Assembly: GCA_028864975.1 (NCBI GenBank)
Contig: JAGWLG010000037.1
Location: 1 to 35,913 of the forward strand
From: Thermoplasmata archaeon
Lineage (GTDB): Archaea; Thermoplasmatota; Thermoplasmata; Lutacidiplasmatales; UBA184
Length of the DNA stretch: 35,913 nt
Direction: 5' to 3'
Part shown: positions 28,269 to 35,913 of the stretch, one piece after another
Layout of the letters: every line of letters begins with the position of its first letter
Numbering within the stretch: the stretch's first letter is position 1
The notes under the pieces: model-generated
The model's database searches: none
What the model was told of the DNA's origin: nothing
What the model saw: the letters and a program-made list of their open reading frames with translations, nothing else
Made by a program: the position numbers and the translations under genes

Positions 28269-29996
28269 GTGGTCAAGGAGTGGGTGGGGCCCGACCAGCC
28301 TCCCTCCGGCGATCTCTCGGAGCTCGAGCAGCTCGCGAACGAGTTCGACGCCCAGCGGCAACCCCGCAAGCCCTCGCGGAAGAATCCCTCCCGAACGAAG
28401 CCAGGGGCGGCAGCGCGTCCTTCGGCTCCCTCCTGGAACCGAGGGGACCTCGCCTTGGTCTTCGTCGGCGCGGCGTGCTTCGTGCTCTCCTACTTCACCT
28501 TCGCCCACGGGAGCCCGCTCCCGAACCGTGTCTACCCCCTCTGGGCCCTGTTCATCGGGCTCGGAGCCATCGCGACCACCGGTGGCCTGCTCTCGATCTA
28601 CGTCGGGCCGGACCCCCCCGGCCTAGGCCTCGAAGACCTCGACCCCACCCAGTTCGTCGTGGTGGAGCGAGAGCGATGGGCCGCGATGCAGTCCGAGCTC
28701 CGTACGCTTCGGAAGCGATCGCAGGGCGGAGGCACGCTCGTTGCCCGTCCACCGTCGGAGCGAGGGGCCGCACCCGTCCCCCGACGTATCTCCCAGGAGG
28801 AGCACCGTGCGGTCCTGGGAGAACTGGAGGCCCTTTCCGGGCAGCGGACGACGGCGCCTGCGGCCCGCCCGCTGACCGTCACCCCCGCCGCCGCCCTCCC
28901 GGCCGAGCGTTCGGGAGGAGGGATGACCGCGATCTCCCGTCCCATCCCTGCCCCCGTCGCGGTCAGGGAACCCCCACCGGAGGAGTACCTCGAGGAGTCA
29001 GCGGGCGAGGCGCCCACCGAGGAGTACGTGGAGATCCCCGAAGTCGGCGAGGTGGAGGGGGACGCCCTCCGTGCAGAGCTCGACGCCCAGCTCAAGGGGG
29101 TGGCCCTCGGGTCCGCTCCGACGCCCCCCTCGGGGACCCCACCGACCCCGCCTTCCACGCCCAGGCCCCCCTCCACAACGGCCCCCCCCTCGACGGCAAC
29201 GTCGCCCGCCCCTCCCGTCGAGCACCCGGCCCCCGAGGAGGACCGCCACTGGGACGAGGAGCCTCAGACTCCCGATGAGCTCGCCGAGATCGAGGACCTG
29301 GCGCGGAAGTTCGCCGCGGTCTCTCAGCCGATGGGGGGGTTCGAGGGTCCTCGGGCGCCGACGGCCCCGGCCATCTCCGCCCCCGCGATGACCGCGGGAC
29401 CCACGACGCTCCCGGCGCGATCCCCGCCATCTTCTCGGTACCCGTGGGAGTCGGCCGCGATCCGCGCGGCCCTGGACTACTGTGTCGACCGTGCCGAAGG
29501 GGAGACCGCCGAGGCGTTCGTCGGTCGGGTCCGCAACGAGCTCAAGAGGTGGACCGCCCAACCGCCCCCGATCCCCCGCGAATCGGACCGGGCTCGGGCC
29601 TTCGTCGGGGCCTTCGTGGAGGCCCAGCGCGTGCTCTCCGCGGAGGAGATCGCGCGGCTCGATTCGGAGTTCCGTGCCCGCGTGGAAGCGCTCGGCAAGG
29701 CGATCGGTCTCCCGATCGGCAGCTCCGAACCGCTCGACGCCTACACCCTCCGCCTGCGGCAGGTCCTCGCCAAAGCGAAGGAGCGTGAAGCCCCTCCTCC
29801 TCCGCGCCCGCCGCCCCCCTCCGTAGGGTCCGCCCCGCCGAGGAGCGGGGAGCCCGACCTTGGGAACTTGAGCGACGAGCTAGAGCGGATGGTCCAGGAC
29901 ATCGAGAGCAGCACCTTCCTGGTGAACCCCCCCTCCCCGGAAGGCTCCGCCAGGGCGAAGAAGGACCCCAAGGGCCAGGATCCCGACACTCGGTGA
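28269..29996 (+). CDS. Membrane protein with two helices and long Pro-rich acidic tail
   Basis: A 575-residue protein. After about 58 polar residues come helices at about 60-79 and 88-112, then VVVERERWAAMQSELRTL (130-147), matching the divergent paralog. The rest is a long cytoplasmic or external region: low-complexity Pro/Ala/Glu (about 160-395), a helical domain around 398-500 (YPWESAAIRAALDYCVDRAEG, VGRVRNELKRW) and a Pro-rich end. GTG at 28269 is taken as start because GATACTTTC at 28235-28243 lies about 28 bases upstream; a GTG at 28224 is possible. It may be a scaffold of the cell envelope or division site; function unknown. Confidence 0.6.
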   Translation: MVKEWVGPDQPPSGDLSELEQLANEFDAQRQPRKPSRKNPSRTKPGAAARPSAPSWNRGDLALVFVGAACFVLSYFTFAHGSPLPNRVYPLWALFIGLGAIATTGGLLSIYVGPDPPGLGLEDLDPTQFVVVERERWAAMQSELRTLRKRSQGGGTLVARPPSERGAAPVPRRISQEEHRAVLGELEALSGQRTTAPAARPLTVTPAAALPAERSGGGMTAISRPIPAPVAVREPPPEEYLEESAGEAPTEEYVEIPEVGEVEGDALRAELDAQLKGVALGSAPTPPSGTPPTPPSTPRPPSTTAPPSTATSPAPPVEHPAPEEDRHWDEEPQTPDELAEIEDLARKFAAVSQPMGGFEGPRAPTAPAISAPAMTAGPTTLPARSPPSSRYPWESAAIRAALDYCVDRAEGETAEAFVGRVRNELKRWTAQPPPIPRESDRARAFVGAFVEAQRVLSAEEIARLDSEFRARVEALGKAIGLPIGSSEPLDAYTLRLRQVLAKAKEREAPPPPRPPPPSVGSAPPRSGEPDLGNLSDELERMVQDIESSTFLVNPPSPEGSARAKKDPKGQDPDTR

Positions 29997-30133
29997 GGCG
30001 GGGGGCGGCCGCGCGTTCCACCCGCATGCCGTCGAGGGGGGGGTGCCACTCCGCCCTCCCCTGAGAAGCCCCGCCCCCGAGGGAAGCACGTTCCCCCGGG
30101 GTCACGTCCCCGTCTTGACCCCCCGGGCCAGAG

Positions 30134-30379
30134 ATGTCCTGTATGCTCGCCGACACGCATCCCACGAGCGACCCGCCGATCCACTGCCCCGCGTGCGGTG
30201 TCCCGATGCGGGAGCAGCCCGACAAGTGGGTCTGTCCGAACCGCAAGTGCGGGGCCACGCTCCCGAAGACCTTCGCGCCCCGGGACGAGACGGACCCGAA
30301 CGCCAGCGCGGCCCACACCCCTTCCGAAGCGCCTCCCCCCGCCACCACGCTCCCGCGGTCGTCGAACACGCCCCGGTAG
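30134..30379 (+). CDS. Small zinc-ribbon protein
   Basis: An 81-residue protein with a four-Cys ribbon, HCPACGVP and CPNRKCGATL, followed by a disordered Pro/Ala-rich tail. The ribbon resembles the C-terminal zinc finger of archaeal topoisomerase I and related single-strand nucleic-acid binders. Its function is unknown; it converges with the protease gene of the NiSOD pair. Confidence 0.6.
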   Translation: MSCMLADTHPTSDPPIHCPACGVPMREQPDKWVCPNRKCGATLPKTFAPRDETDPNASAAHTPSEAPPPATTLPRSSNTPR

Positions 30380-30407
30380 ACCGTCCGGGCTGCGGGGCCA
30401 CCGTTCC

Positions 30408-30839
30408 TCAGTCAGTATCGCCGCGGCGCGCTTCGGGGGCATAGCGATACCAGGCCCGCCCCACCAAGCGATCCCCCGGGACCGGCCCGAACGCCCGACT
30501 GTCGCGGCTCTCGTCCAGGGCGTCTCCTCGTACTTCGACATGGAACCTTGGACCCCCGTGAAGCTCCGGGGGTCCCGTCGTGACCTTCGCCACCCGCTTG
30601 AGGAGGAGCCGTCCCTCGACCTCAGGGTCGTGGAGCACGATCACCTCCCCAGGCGTGGGAGGGGGGAACCTCACGTTCCACCGCTCCACGAGTAGGCGGT
30701 CCCCCGGCTGGAAGGACGGGACCATGCTCCGGTCAGCGACCACGAACCTTCGGCTTCTCAAACGACGGAGGAGCCATCCCCAGCGCCCCCGAGGTCCTCG
30801 GGGAGCTGGCGGCCTCACCGGTGGGGCTTCGACAGGCAT
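30408..30839 (-). CDS. sodX: S26 signal-peptidase-like protease, probable NiSOD maturase (SodX)
   Basis: A 143-residue LexA/signal-peptidase-fold protease with catalytic Ser38 in ADRSMVPSFQPGD and Lys81 in LLLKRVAKV, and the third family box GDALDESRDSRAFGPVPGDRLVG. NiSOD operons in bacteria pair sodN with just such a small S26 protease that removes the propeptide before the nickel hook. Here the two genes are divergent and adjacent. It has no strong membrane helix, as expected of a soluble maturase. ATG 30839 is listed; GTG at 30818 is attractive because the shared AT-rich box at 30842-30848 would then give a leaderless mRNA. Confidence 0.8.
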   Translation of the reverse strand: MPVEAPPVRPPAPRGPRGRWGWLLRRLRSRRFVVADRSMVPSFQPGDRLLVERWNVRFPPPTPGEVIVLHDPEVEGRLLLKRVAKVTTGPPELHGGPRFHVEVRGDALDESRDSRAFGPVPGDRLVGRAWYRYAPEARRGDTD

Positions 30840-30841
30840 CC

Positions 30842-30848
30842 TTTATTG
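30842..30848. promoter_or_regulatory. AT-rich box shared by the divergent NiSOD and protease genes
   Basis: TTTATTG reads as a TATA-like element on the plus strand, about 25 bases before the NiSOD ATG at 30870. On the minus strand CAATAAAG stands about 28 bases before the protease GTG at 30818. One box may thus serve both directions. Confidence 0.45.
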
Positions 30849-30869
30849 TCCGCCTCCTTCCGGCCGAAC

Positions 30870-31400
30870 ATGTCCGCGCTATCCCACCTTCGGACCCAGC
30901 TCGCGAGCGCCCTGGACGCCATCGTGCCCCCCGCCACGGTCTACGCGCACTGCGACATCCCGTGCGGGATCTACGACCCCCACGAGGCCCAGATCGCGGC
31001 CTTGACCGTGATCCGGATGAACCAGCTCATCGGCGAGCTCAAGCCCCCGGCGGCCGACGCGAAGCCGGAGGAGCGGACGGTCTTCGTCCACAAGCTCGCA
31101 CGATACACCGCGATCAAGGAACAGCATGCCGAGCGGGTCAAGCACGAGGTCCGCGTCATCTGGGGCGACTACTTCACCCCCGACATGGTGAAGGCCCACC
31201 CGCAGGCGACCGAGCTGGTCTTCAAGATCATGAAGTGCGCCTCCAAGGCCCGGCAGGAAGCGAGCATGGCGTCGGCCGAGGAGCTCAACGGATGCGTGCA
31301 GGAGTTCGCGGAGCTCTTCTGGAAGACCAAGGACACCAAGACGGCGCGGCTCCCCTCCCATCAGAAGGCCGGTGGGACCTTGGTCGTCCCGACGGCGTAG
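30870..31400 (+). CDS. sodN: Nickel superoxide dismutase
   Basis: A 176-residue protein with the nickel hook HCDIPCGIYDP at 27-37. After removal of a 26-residue propeptide ending TVYA, His27 becomes residue 1 and Cys28 and Cys32 bind nickel with the N-terminal amine, giving a cytoplasmic enzyme that dismutates superoxide. The helical remainder (YTAIKEQHAERVKHEVRVIWGDYF) follows the NiSOD four-helix fold. The mature chain of about 150 residues is longer than the roughly 117 of Streptomyces NiSOD, with the excess in the middle and at the C-terminus. The divergent S26 protease gene supports the assignment. ATG 30870 fits a leaderless promoter. Confidence 0.9.
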   Translation: MSALSHLRTQLASALDAIVPPATVYAHCDIPCGIYDPHEAQIAALTVIRMNQLIGELKPPAADAKPEERTVFVHKLARYTAIKEQHAERVKHEVRVIWGDYFTPDMVKAHPQATELVFKIMKCASKARQEASMASAEELNGCVQEFAELFWKTKDTKTARLPSHQKAGGTLVVPTA

Positions 31401-31414
31401 GAGCCGCGGGCGCT

Positions 31415-32464
31415 CTAATCGCCCGCCCGTTTCCTTGCGCCGCCCTTGGCCTTGCGGACCACCCCGCCTCCCTTCGCGGAGGTTGGGGCCTTTCGCGAGC
31501 CCTTGGCGAGGCTAGCAGGGAGTGGCGAGGTCCGCAGGGGGGCGGGCGGAGAAAGGGACGGGTCGCCGCGGGAGGTTGGAGGGACCGGCTCCGGCTCCGC
31601 AGGTACCTCGGCCACCGAGGCCTCGGCCTCCTCCAGTGACGGCTCTTCCTGCTTCGGTTCTGGGAGCGGGGGTTCCACGGAGGGAGATGCTGGCGTTGGA
31701 GGGGTGGAGCTCTCCTCCGCGGCGGGCGAAGCGGAGGCAGGAGGGGGGACCGCGGGGGTCGGTGCGAGTGAGTCGGCGGAGTGGACGAGCTCGGGGGCGT
31801 CCTCCTCTTCGGGAGGGGTCGGAGGTTCCGGCTCCTCCTCCACGGCCGAGGTGGAGCTCGGTGGGGGCGTCCGAGCATGCTCTTCGGTGGGCACAGGGGT
31901 AGGCGTCGGTGCGTCCGCGGGGCCGAGGGCCGCAGAGCGAGGAGGGGGAGCGACCAAGGGCTGCGAGTTCTCTGGAGGAGAGGGGCTTGAGGGAGCTTCG
32001 GGGGCAGGGACGTGCGCCGGGATCCTCGGGGGAGGCAGGTCGAGGTAGGGGGTCGAGGGGGGCGAGGTCGGTGGCGTAGCCACAATCGGGGGCGCCGGGG
32101 GTGGTGTCGGAGTGGGAGACACGACCGAGGGGATGGGCGGCAGGGCGGGTTTCGGGACCTCGGAGATCATGGCCTTCGGGGCCGCGACCATGGGGGTGGT
32201 CTTCGGCGCCGGCGCGGGGGTCGCGTTGACCGGGATCAGTGTGCCGGGGGAGAGGCCCCTTCCCGTGCGGAGGATCTCACGGTCCGTGACGTAGAAGTCC
32301 GTGAACCCGCACTCTCGGCAGATCTTGGCCTTGAACACTCCTTCGTTGCGCAAGGTCGCGGGGTTCAAGGCCAGTACCGACTTGGCCCCCAGAACCTTGT
32401 AGGTGACGATCTCCCGCGCCCAGACCAGGTCGATCGATCCGCACCGGGCGCACTTCTCGACCAT
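31415..32464 (-). CDS. Zinc-ribbon protein with very long Pro/Ser/Glu-rich tail
   Basis: A 349-residue protein. Residues 1-58 are a zinc ribbon (CARCGS, CRECGF) of the kind found in small archaeal regulatory or nucleic-acid-binding proteins, followed by VTDREIL. From about 75 to 315 the chain is low-complexity Pro, Ala, Ser, Thr and Glu without predicted structure. The last 35 residues are Lys/Arg/Gly-rich. Such architecture suggests a tethering or interaction hub; I do not recognise a family. It converges with sodN, 14 bases apart. The ATG at 32464 is directly before the ribbon. Confidence 0.65.
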   Translation of the reverse strand: MVEKCARCGSIDLVWAREIVTYKVLGAKSVLALNPATLRNEGVFKAKICRECGFTDFYVTDREILRTGRGLSPGTLIPVNATPAPAPKTTPMVAAPKAMISEVPKPALPPIPSVVSPTPTPPPAPPIVATPPTSPPSTPYLDLPPPRIPAHVPAPEAPSSPSPPENSQPLVAPPPRSAALGPADAPTPTPVPTEEHARTPPPSSTSAVEEEPEPPTPPEEEDAPELVHSADSLAPTPAVPPPASASPAAEESSTPPTPASPSVEPPLPEPKQEEPSLEEAEASVAEVPAEPEPVPPTSRGDPSLSPPAPLRTSPLPASLAKGSRKAPTSAKGGGVVRKAKGGARKRAGD

Positions 32465-32533
32465 CGGAGGGACGTGGAGCCGGGGTCTCCTCTTAAGGTG
32501 GCCGTCGCCGAAAGAGCCGAACTCTCCGGCGGC

Positions 32534-32923
32534 TCACGCCGGCAGGTCCACGATCTCGGCGTGCGGGACTCCTCCAAGGGAGCCCGCCCCCTCGACGGCG
32601 AGAAGGCCGGCCTTGACCGCCCAGCCGATGGTACGTGCGCCAAGCAGGTTCACGATCGTCCCTCGCCGCACCTGGGCGACGAACTCTTCTTCGCTCACCG
32701 CGATGCGGCCGTAGAAGTGGGAGGAGACCTTCACCGGGCACTTTCCCACCTGGAGCTCGGTCTCGATGAGCTCGCTGTCGCAAGCCGCGACGACGACCTC
32801 TCCCCGCACCCGGTGCACCCGCAGGACCACGTTCCCGGGCCTCGGCGGAGGAAGGTCGTGCTCGGCGACGCTACCGCCGTTCCCAGGAGCTACGCCCAGG
32901 CCCTCCGGGGCTCCCGTCCCCAT
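32534..32923 (-). CDS. DUF424 family archaeal protein
   Basis: A 129-residue protein. The DUF424 pattern is clear: VVVAACDSELIETELQVGKCPVKVSSHFYG, then RGTIVNLLGARTIGWAVKAGLL and GGVPHAEIVDLP. Family members are restricted to archaea, occur next to translation or replication genes and have no settled role, though a link to ribosome or tRNA processes has been proposed from context. The first 28 residues are an unconserved Gly/Pro-rich extension. ATG 32923 has GGAGGA five bases upstream. Confidence 0.85.
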   Translation of the reverse strand: MGTGAPEGLGVAPGNGGSVAEHDLPPPRPGNVVLRVHRVRGEVVVAACDSELIETELQVGKCPVKVSSHFYGRIAVSEEEFVAQVRRGTIVNLLGARTIGWAVKAGLLAVEGAGSLGGVPHAEIVDLPA

Positions 32924-33033
32924 GCGCTCCTCCGGCCGTGGAAGGGCGGAAGCTCCTTTTCAACCCCTGCCTTCCAGGCCCGTCGCCAAGCCCTCAAATA
33001 TCTCCCCCGTCGGGGCACCCGGCCCCCATCGCG

Positions 33034-35187
33034 CTAGATGAGCCGCAGCAGGTCCTGCCGCGGTCGATAGACCTCGTTCCCGCGTTCGAGCTCGTCCAGG
33101 ATGCGCTTCGCCTCGGCGTCGCCGATCCCCTCGGACCGGGCGGCCGAGACGAGGTCGCGTTCGGAGACGCCCTGGGCCTGGGGGTTCTGGGCCTGGAGCC
33201 GCTCGAGCAGGTGGCGGACCTTCCCGATCTGGTCCCGGTGGCTCGCCGTGATGCCCGTGAAGAGAAGGTCGATGTCGCGCTTCCCCTCGCCCGTGGAGGT
33301 GACCTCGGAGAGGAAGTGCTCCATGATCCGGACCGCCCGGTCCGCGTCCAGGATCGTCGCCTGAGCGCTCAAGCGGGACCGGGCGGCCGCTTCCGTCAGC
33401 CGGACCAGCGCCTCGAGCTGGCGGGGCGTGATGGCGATCCCCCCCCGTGCCCCCGTGTCCTCCTCCTGCGGGAGGACCTTTCGCATGTCCATGTAGTAGG
33501 ACTCGAGCTTGGCGTAGGCCTCCGCGTCCATCACCGGGCGGACGTTCTGCCGAGCATACGCGATGTACTTCTTCAGGAACTCCTGGGAGAAGAGCCCCGC
33601 GGGCGTGGCGACCTCGACGCTCCCGGTCCGGTGGCGCTCCCCCTCGCGGGCCTCGGCCTCCTGGTGCTGCGAGAGGATGGCCCGGGCGAGGTTGCGGTCC
33701 GTGGTCTCGTCCGGGCGGTCGCGGAGCGGAAGGATCACGTCGAACCGCGAGAGCAGGGTCGGCGGAAGGTCGAACTGGAGGTGCGGAGGCTGGTCCATCG
33801 TGAATCGTCCGAACTTCGGGTTCGCCGCCGCCAGGACCGGACACTTGGCCGATAGCGTGGCAGTGATCCCTGCCTTGGCGATCGAGATCTGTCCCTGCTC
33901 CAGGCCCTCGTGCATCGCCGAGCGGTCCTCCTTGGACATTTTGTCTGCTTCGTCGAGCGCCAGAAGACCGCCGCTCGCGAGCACCATGGCCCCCGCCTCG
34001 AGGGACCAGCGACCTGTGGCCTCGTCGCGGACCGCCGCCGCCGTGAGCCCGGCGGAGGTCGTTCCCTTCCCGCTCGCGTAGACGCCGCGAGGGGCCGTTC
34101 GTGACACATAGAGCAAGAGTTGGGACTTGGCGAGCCCCGGGTCCCCGATGATCAAACAATGGATGTCGCCCCGGACCCTGACCCCGTCGGGGAGGAGCTT
34201 CTCGACGCCCCCAAAGAGCTGGAGCGCGATGGCCTCCTTCTCCCAGCGCATCCCCTTGATGCTGGGGGCGAGCGAGTCGACGATCCGGTCGAAGACCGCG
34301 GGGTCCCCCCGCCAGCGCTCGATCTCCGCGCGGTCCTCGTCCCCTATCTCGATCTCGCCGTACTCCTTGCTCCGCTTCTCCAGCGAGACCGCGACCAGGA
34401 CCACGTCAAGGAGGCTGTGGGTCGCTCCCGCTCCACGCCCGGGCGCCGGGCGCGGCACGGCCCGCAACACCCCGGTCACGGTGACCCGGGTCCCGGGGTA
34501 GATCTGTTCGACGAGGTCCTCGGAAAGATGGACGGCCAGGTTCTCGGGGTTGCGGCCTCCCTTGAGCCGTTCCGGGTCCTCCTGGAGGTCGAGCCGCTGG
34601 AAGTCCACCGTCAGGCTCTCGGCCTCGAGGAAGGAGAAGCGGGCCTTGAAGGCCGGCTTGCCGCAGCCGTTCTGGGCCGGGTCGCACTCGGGAGGGACGC
34701 GCAGGGTCGGCAGGGTCCGTTCCTGGGGCCACCGGATCTTCTGGCGGCAGGCCGCGCACTCGAAGACCGCCTCCACGACCTGGGGCTGGGTCGTCGAAGC
34801 ACGACGGATGACCCCGTCGATCGCCACGAGCTTCCCTAGATGCTCTCGGCGGAGCAGGTGGACCGGGATGTGCTGGTCGCTCGGCAGCTCGGCCACGCGG
34901 AGGCGGATCGGTCCGTTGAGCGCGGCGGTGGCGGGGAGGAGCTCCCGCATCGCGGCCTCCCCGGCCGCGAGGCACGTCTCCGGTCGTTCCAGCAGCGTGT
35001 CGGCGAGACCACGGTCGATCCGCTCGAGGTCCCCGAACGGCACCGTGAGCGAGCGGTCCTGAGGGTAGTTCTCGGCGATCTCCAGGACCCGCCGTCGTAG
35101 GTCCGCCTCCTCGAGGAAGGCCATCCACCGGGCCGTCTGCTCGCCGCTCGAGAGCGCGGTGGTGGAGGCGGTCGTGACGATGGCCAT
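33034..35187 (-). CDS. mcm: Replicative DNA helicase MCM
   Basis: A 717-residue archaeal minichromosome maintenance helicase, which unwinds DNA at the fork as a hexamer. Seen: a zinc site Cys144/147/168/175 (CAAC, CDPAQNGC), OB-fold N-terminal domain, Walker A GDPGLAKSQ (348-356), Walker B LLALDEAD (408-415), sensor AAANP, arginine finger SRFD (Arg481), and a C-terminal winged helix ending RPRQDLLRLI. No intein is present. It follows AspRS by 29 bases on the same strand, with GGAGAG before the ATG, so the two may be co-transcribed. Confidence 0.97.
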   Translation of the reverse strand: MAIVTTASTTALSSGEQTARWMAFLEEADLRRRVLEIAENYPQDRSLTVPFGDLERIDRGLADTLLERPETCLAAGEAAMRELLPATAALNGPIRLRVAELPSDQHIPVHLLRREHLGKLVAIDGVIRRASTTQPQVVEAVFECAACRQKIRWPQERTLPTLRVPPECDPAQNGCGKPAFKARFSFLEAESLTVDFQRLDLQEDPERLKGGRNPENLAVHLSEDLVEQIYPGTRVTVTGVLRAVPRPAPGRGAGATHSLLDVVLVAVSLEKRSKEYGEIEIGDEDRAEIERWRGDPAVFDRIVDSLAPSIKGMRWEKEAIALQLFGGVEKLLPDGVRVRGDIHCLIIGDPGLAKSQLLLYVSRTAPRGVYASGKGTTSAGLTAAAVRDEATGRWSLEAGAMVLASGGLLALDEADKMSKEDRSAMHEGLEQGQISIAKAGITATLSAKCPVLAAANPKFGRFTMDQPPHLQFDLPPTLLSRFDVILPLRDRPDETTDRNLARAILSQHQEAEAREGERHRTGSVEVATPAGLFSQEFLKKYIAYARQNVRPVMDAEAYAKLESYYMDMRKVLPQEEDTGARGGIAITPRQLEALVRLTEAAARSRLSAQATILDADRAVRIMEHFLSEVTSTGEGKRDIDLLFTGITASHRDQIGKVRHLLERLQAQNPQAQGVSERDLVSAARSEGIGDAEAKRILDELERGNEVYRPRQDLLRLI

Positions 35188-35216
35188 GCCTCTCCTGTGT
35201 CCTCGCGACGGGGTCC

Positions 35217-35913
35217 CTACGGCTGAAGGCGGAACCGGTCCCGGGGGAACAAGCGCCCCTCACGGATATTACTGAGCCCCGCGAGCCGCTGGACGATGCG
35301 GTCCAGGCCCAGGGCGAAGCCCCCGTGGGGCGGCATCCCGTAGCGGAAGGCCTCCAGGTAGGATTCGAAGGAGGCGGGGTCCAGTCCGGCGCTCCGGATC
35401 TGCGACTCCAACCGATCCAGCCTGTGCTCCCGCTGACCGCCGGAGAGCATCTCCAGCCCTCGGAACTCGAGGTCGAAGTAGTTCGTGAGCTCCGGGTGGT
35501 CGTCCTGCCTCATGGCGTAGAAGGTCCCCATCTTGAGGGAAGTGGGAAACTCGGTGAGCAGGTAGAACTCGTTCCCGTACTTCTCTTCCACCTTGCTCCC
35601 CAGGGCCTTCTCGTCCTCGGACCCCATGTCCGCCTCGAACGCGGCGGTGCCCTTCTCGCGCCCGAGGAGCTCGGCGCCCTCCCGGAAGGAGACCCGGGGG
35701 AACGGACGGCGCACCTCCGGCACCTTCGAGGCGAGCGCGGAGCCTCGCGCCTCGAGCCGGGCCTTCGTACGCCGGAAGGTCCCGGCGACGAGCTCCTCGA
35801 CGGTGTTCCACAGGTCCTGGGGCCCCTCCAGGTAGGCCATCTCCGCGTCGATGCTGGTGAACTCGGTGATATGGCGGACGGTGTCGGAAGGTTCCGCGCG
35901 GAACGCGGGGGCG
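35217..35913 (-). CDS. aspS: Aspartyl-tRNA synthetase, C-terminal part
   Basis: The gene is cut by the window edge; about 231 C-terminal residues are seen. They include FRAEPSDTVRHITEFTSIDAEM (class II motif 2 region), ELTNYFDLEFRGLEM, and motif 3 HGGFALGLDRIVQRLAGLSNIREG followed by LFPRDRFRLQP, as in archaeal AspRS. It charges tRNA-Asp and, in the non-discriminating form, tRNA-Asn; the anticodon-binding domain that decides this lies outside the window. Stop TAG at 35217-35219, 29 bases before MCM. Confidence 0.95.
   Translation of the reverse strand, partial: APAFRAEPSDTVRHITEFTSIDAEMAYLEGPQDLWNTVEELVAGTFRRTKARLEARGSALASKVPEVRRPFPRVSFREGAELLGREKGTAAFEADMGSEDEKALGSKVEEKYGNEFYLLTEFPTSLKMGTFYAMRQDDHPELTNYFDLEFRGLEMLSGGQREHRLDRLESQIRSAGLDPASFESYLEAFRYGMPPHGGFALGLDRIVQRLAGLSNIREGRLFPRDRFRLQP

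Noticed and set aside
1..35913. CRISPR array, insertion sequence or replication origin
   Set aside because: No regularly spaced repeats, no transposase or integrase and no origin-type AT-rich repeats with Cdc6/Orc1 were seen, despite the presence of the MCM gene.

Overview
The window looks like the chromosome of a high-GC, probably mesophilic archaeon, most plausibly a member of the Thermoplasmatota. The support is an archaeal MCM helicase, an archaeal-type aspartyl-tRNA synthetase, a DUF424 protein (an archaeal family), a Bat-type HTH_10 regulator, an archaeal initiator tRNA (A1:U72, three G:C pairs in the anticodon stem), and TATA-like boxes about 25-30 nt upstream of many start codons, which suggests leaderless mRNAs. 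The phylum call is inference; no marker phylogeny could be run.

Layout. (1) 188-5353: a seven-gene polyhydroxyalkanoate (PHA) operon on the + strand: small phasin-like protein, AbrB-like/phasin-like protein, acetoacetyl-CoA reductase (PhaB/FabG), a second phasin-like protein, PhaE, PhaC (Cys-Asp-His triad visible) and a crotonase whose C-terminal extension shares a motif with PhaE. A TATA box plus a 7-bp inverted repeat lies at its front, and a 12-bp perfect inverted repeat with a TATA-like loop lies before phaC. (2) 5427-9098: tRNA-Thr(GGT), a degenerate Nudix protein, a decayed-looking stretch, then a minus-strand group of tyrosine-phosphatase-like protein, methyltransferase and PiT phosphate permease. 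(3) 9196-14685: Bat-type regulator, 7-TM protein, a 1099-residue membrane-anchored glycoside-hydrolase-like surface protein with PKD/Ig-like repeats, and a VOC protein. (4) 14736-17568: initiator tRNA-Met followed by accessory DNA with two toxin-antitoxin pairs. The last 16 bases of the tRNA region are repeated exactly 1.6 kb downstream, as expected of an integrated element, and a second hairpin-bearing repeat brackets the PIN/RHH pair.

(5) 17569-25356: a nine-gene minus-strand operon, DsrE2 - ArsR - TusA - MvhD - HdrA/GltD fusion - HdrA - winged helix - HdrC - HdrB. It joins sulfur-carrier proteins to a heterodisulfide-reductase-like electron-transfer complex that carries its own NAD(P)H-type flavoprotein module and has no hydrogenase. 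This and the PHA operon are the two systems most worth following up.

(6) 25662-29996: DUF1059 protein, a thioredoxin-DUF302-methyltransferase operon, and a divergent pair of paralogous two-helix membrane proteins. (7) 30134-35913: small zinc ribbon, a divergent nickel superoxide dismutase/maturation protease pair sharing one AT-rich box, a zinc-ribbon protein with a long Pro-rich tail, DUF424, MCM and the C-terminal part of AspRS.

How the parts may work together (inference): PHA granules would store carbon and reductant, with PhaB consuming NAD(P)H. The Hdr-TusA-DsrE cluster would couple a thiol/persulfide redox reaction to NAD(P)H and ferredoxin. Nickel SOD and thioredoxin/DUF302 proteins suggest at least periodic exposure to oxygen.
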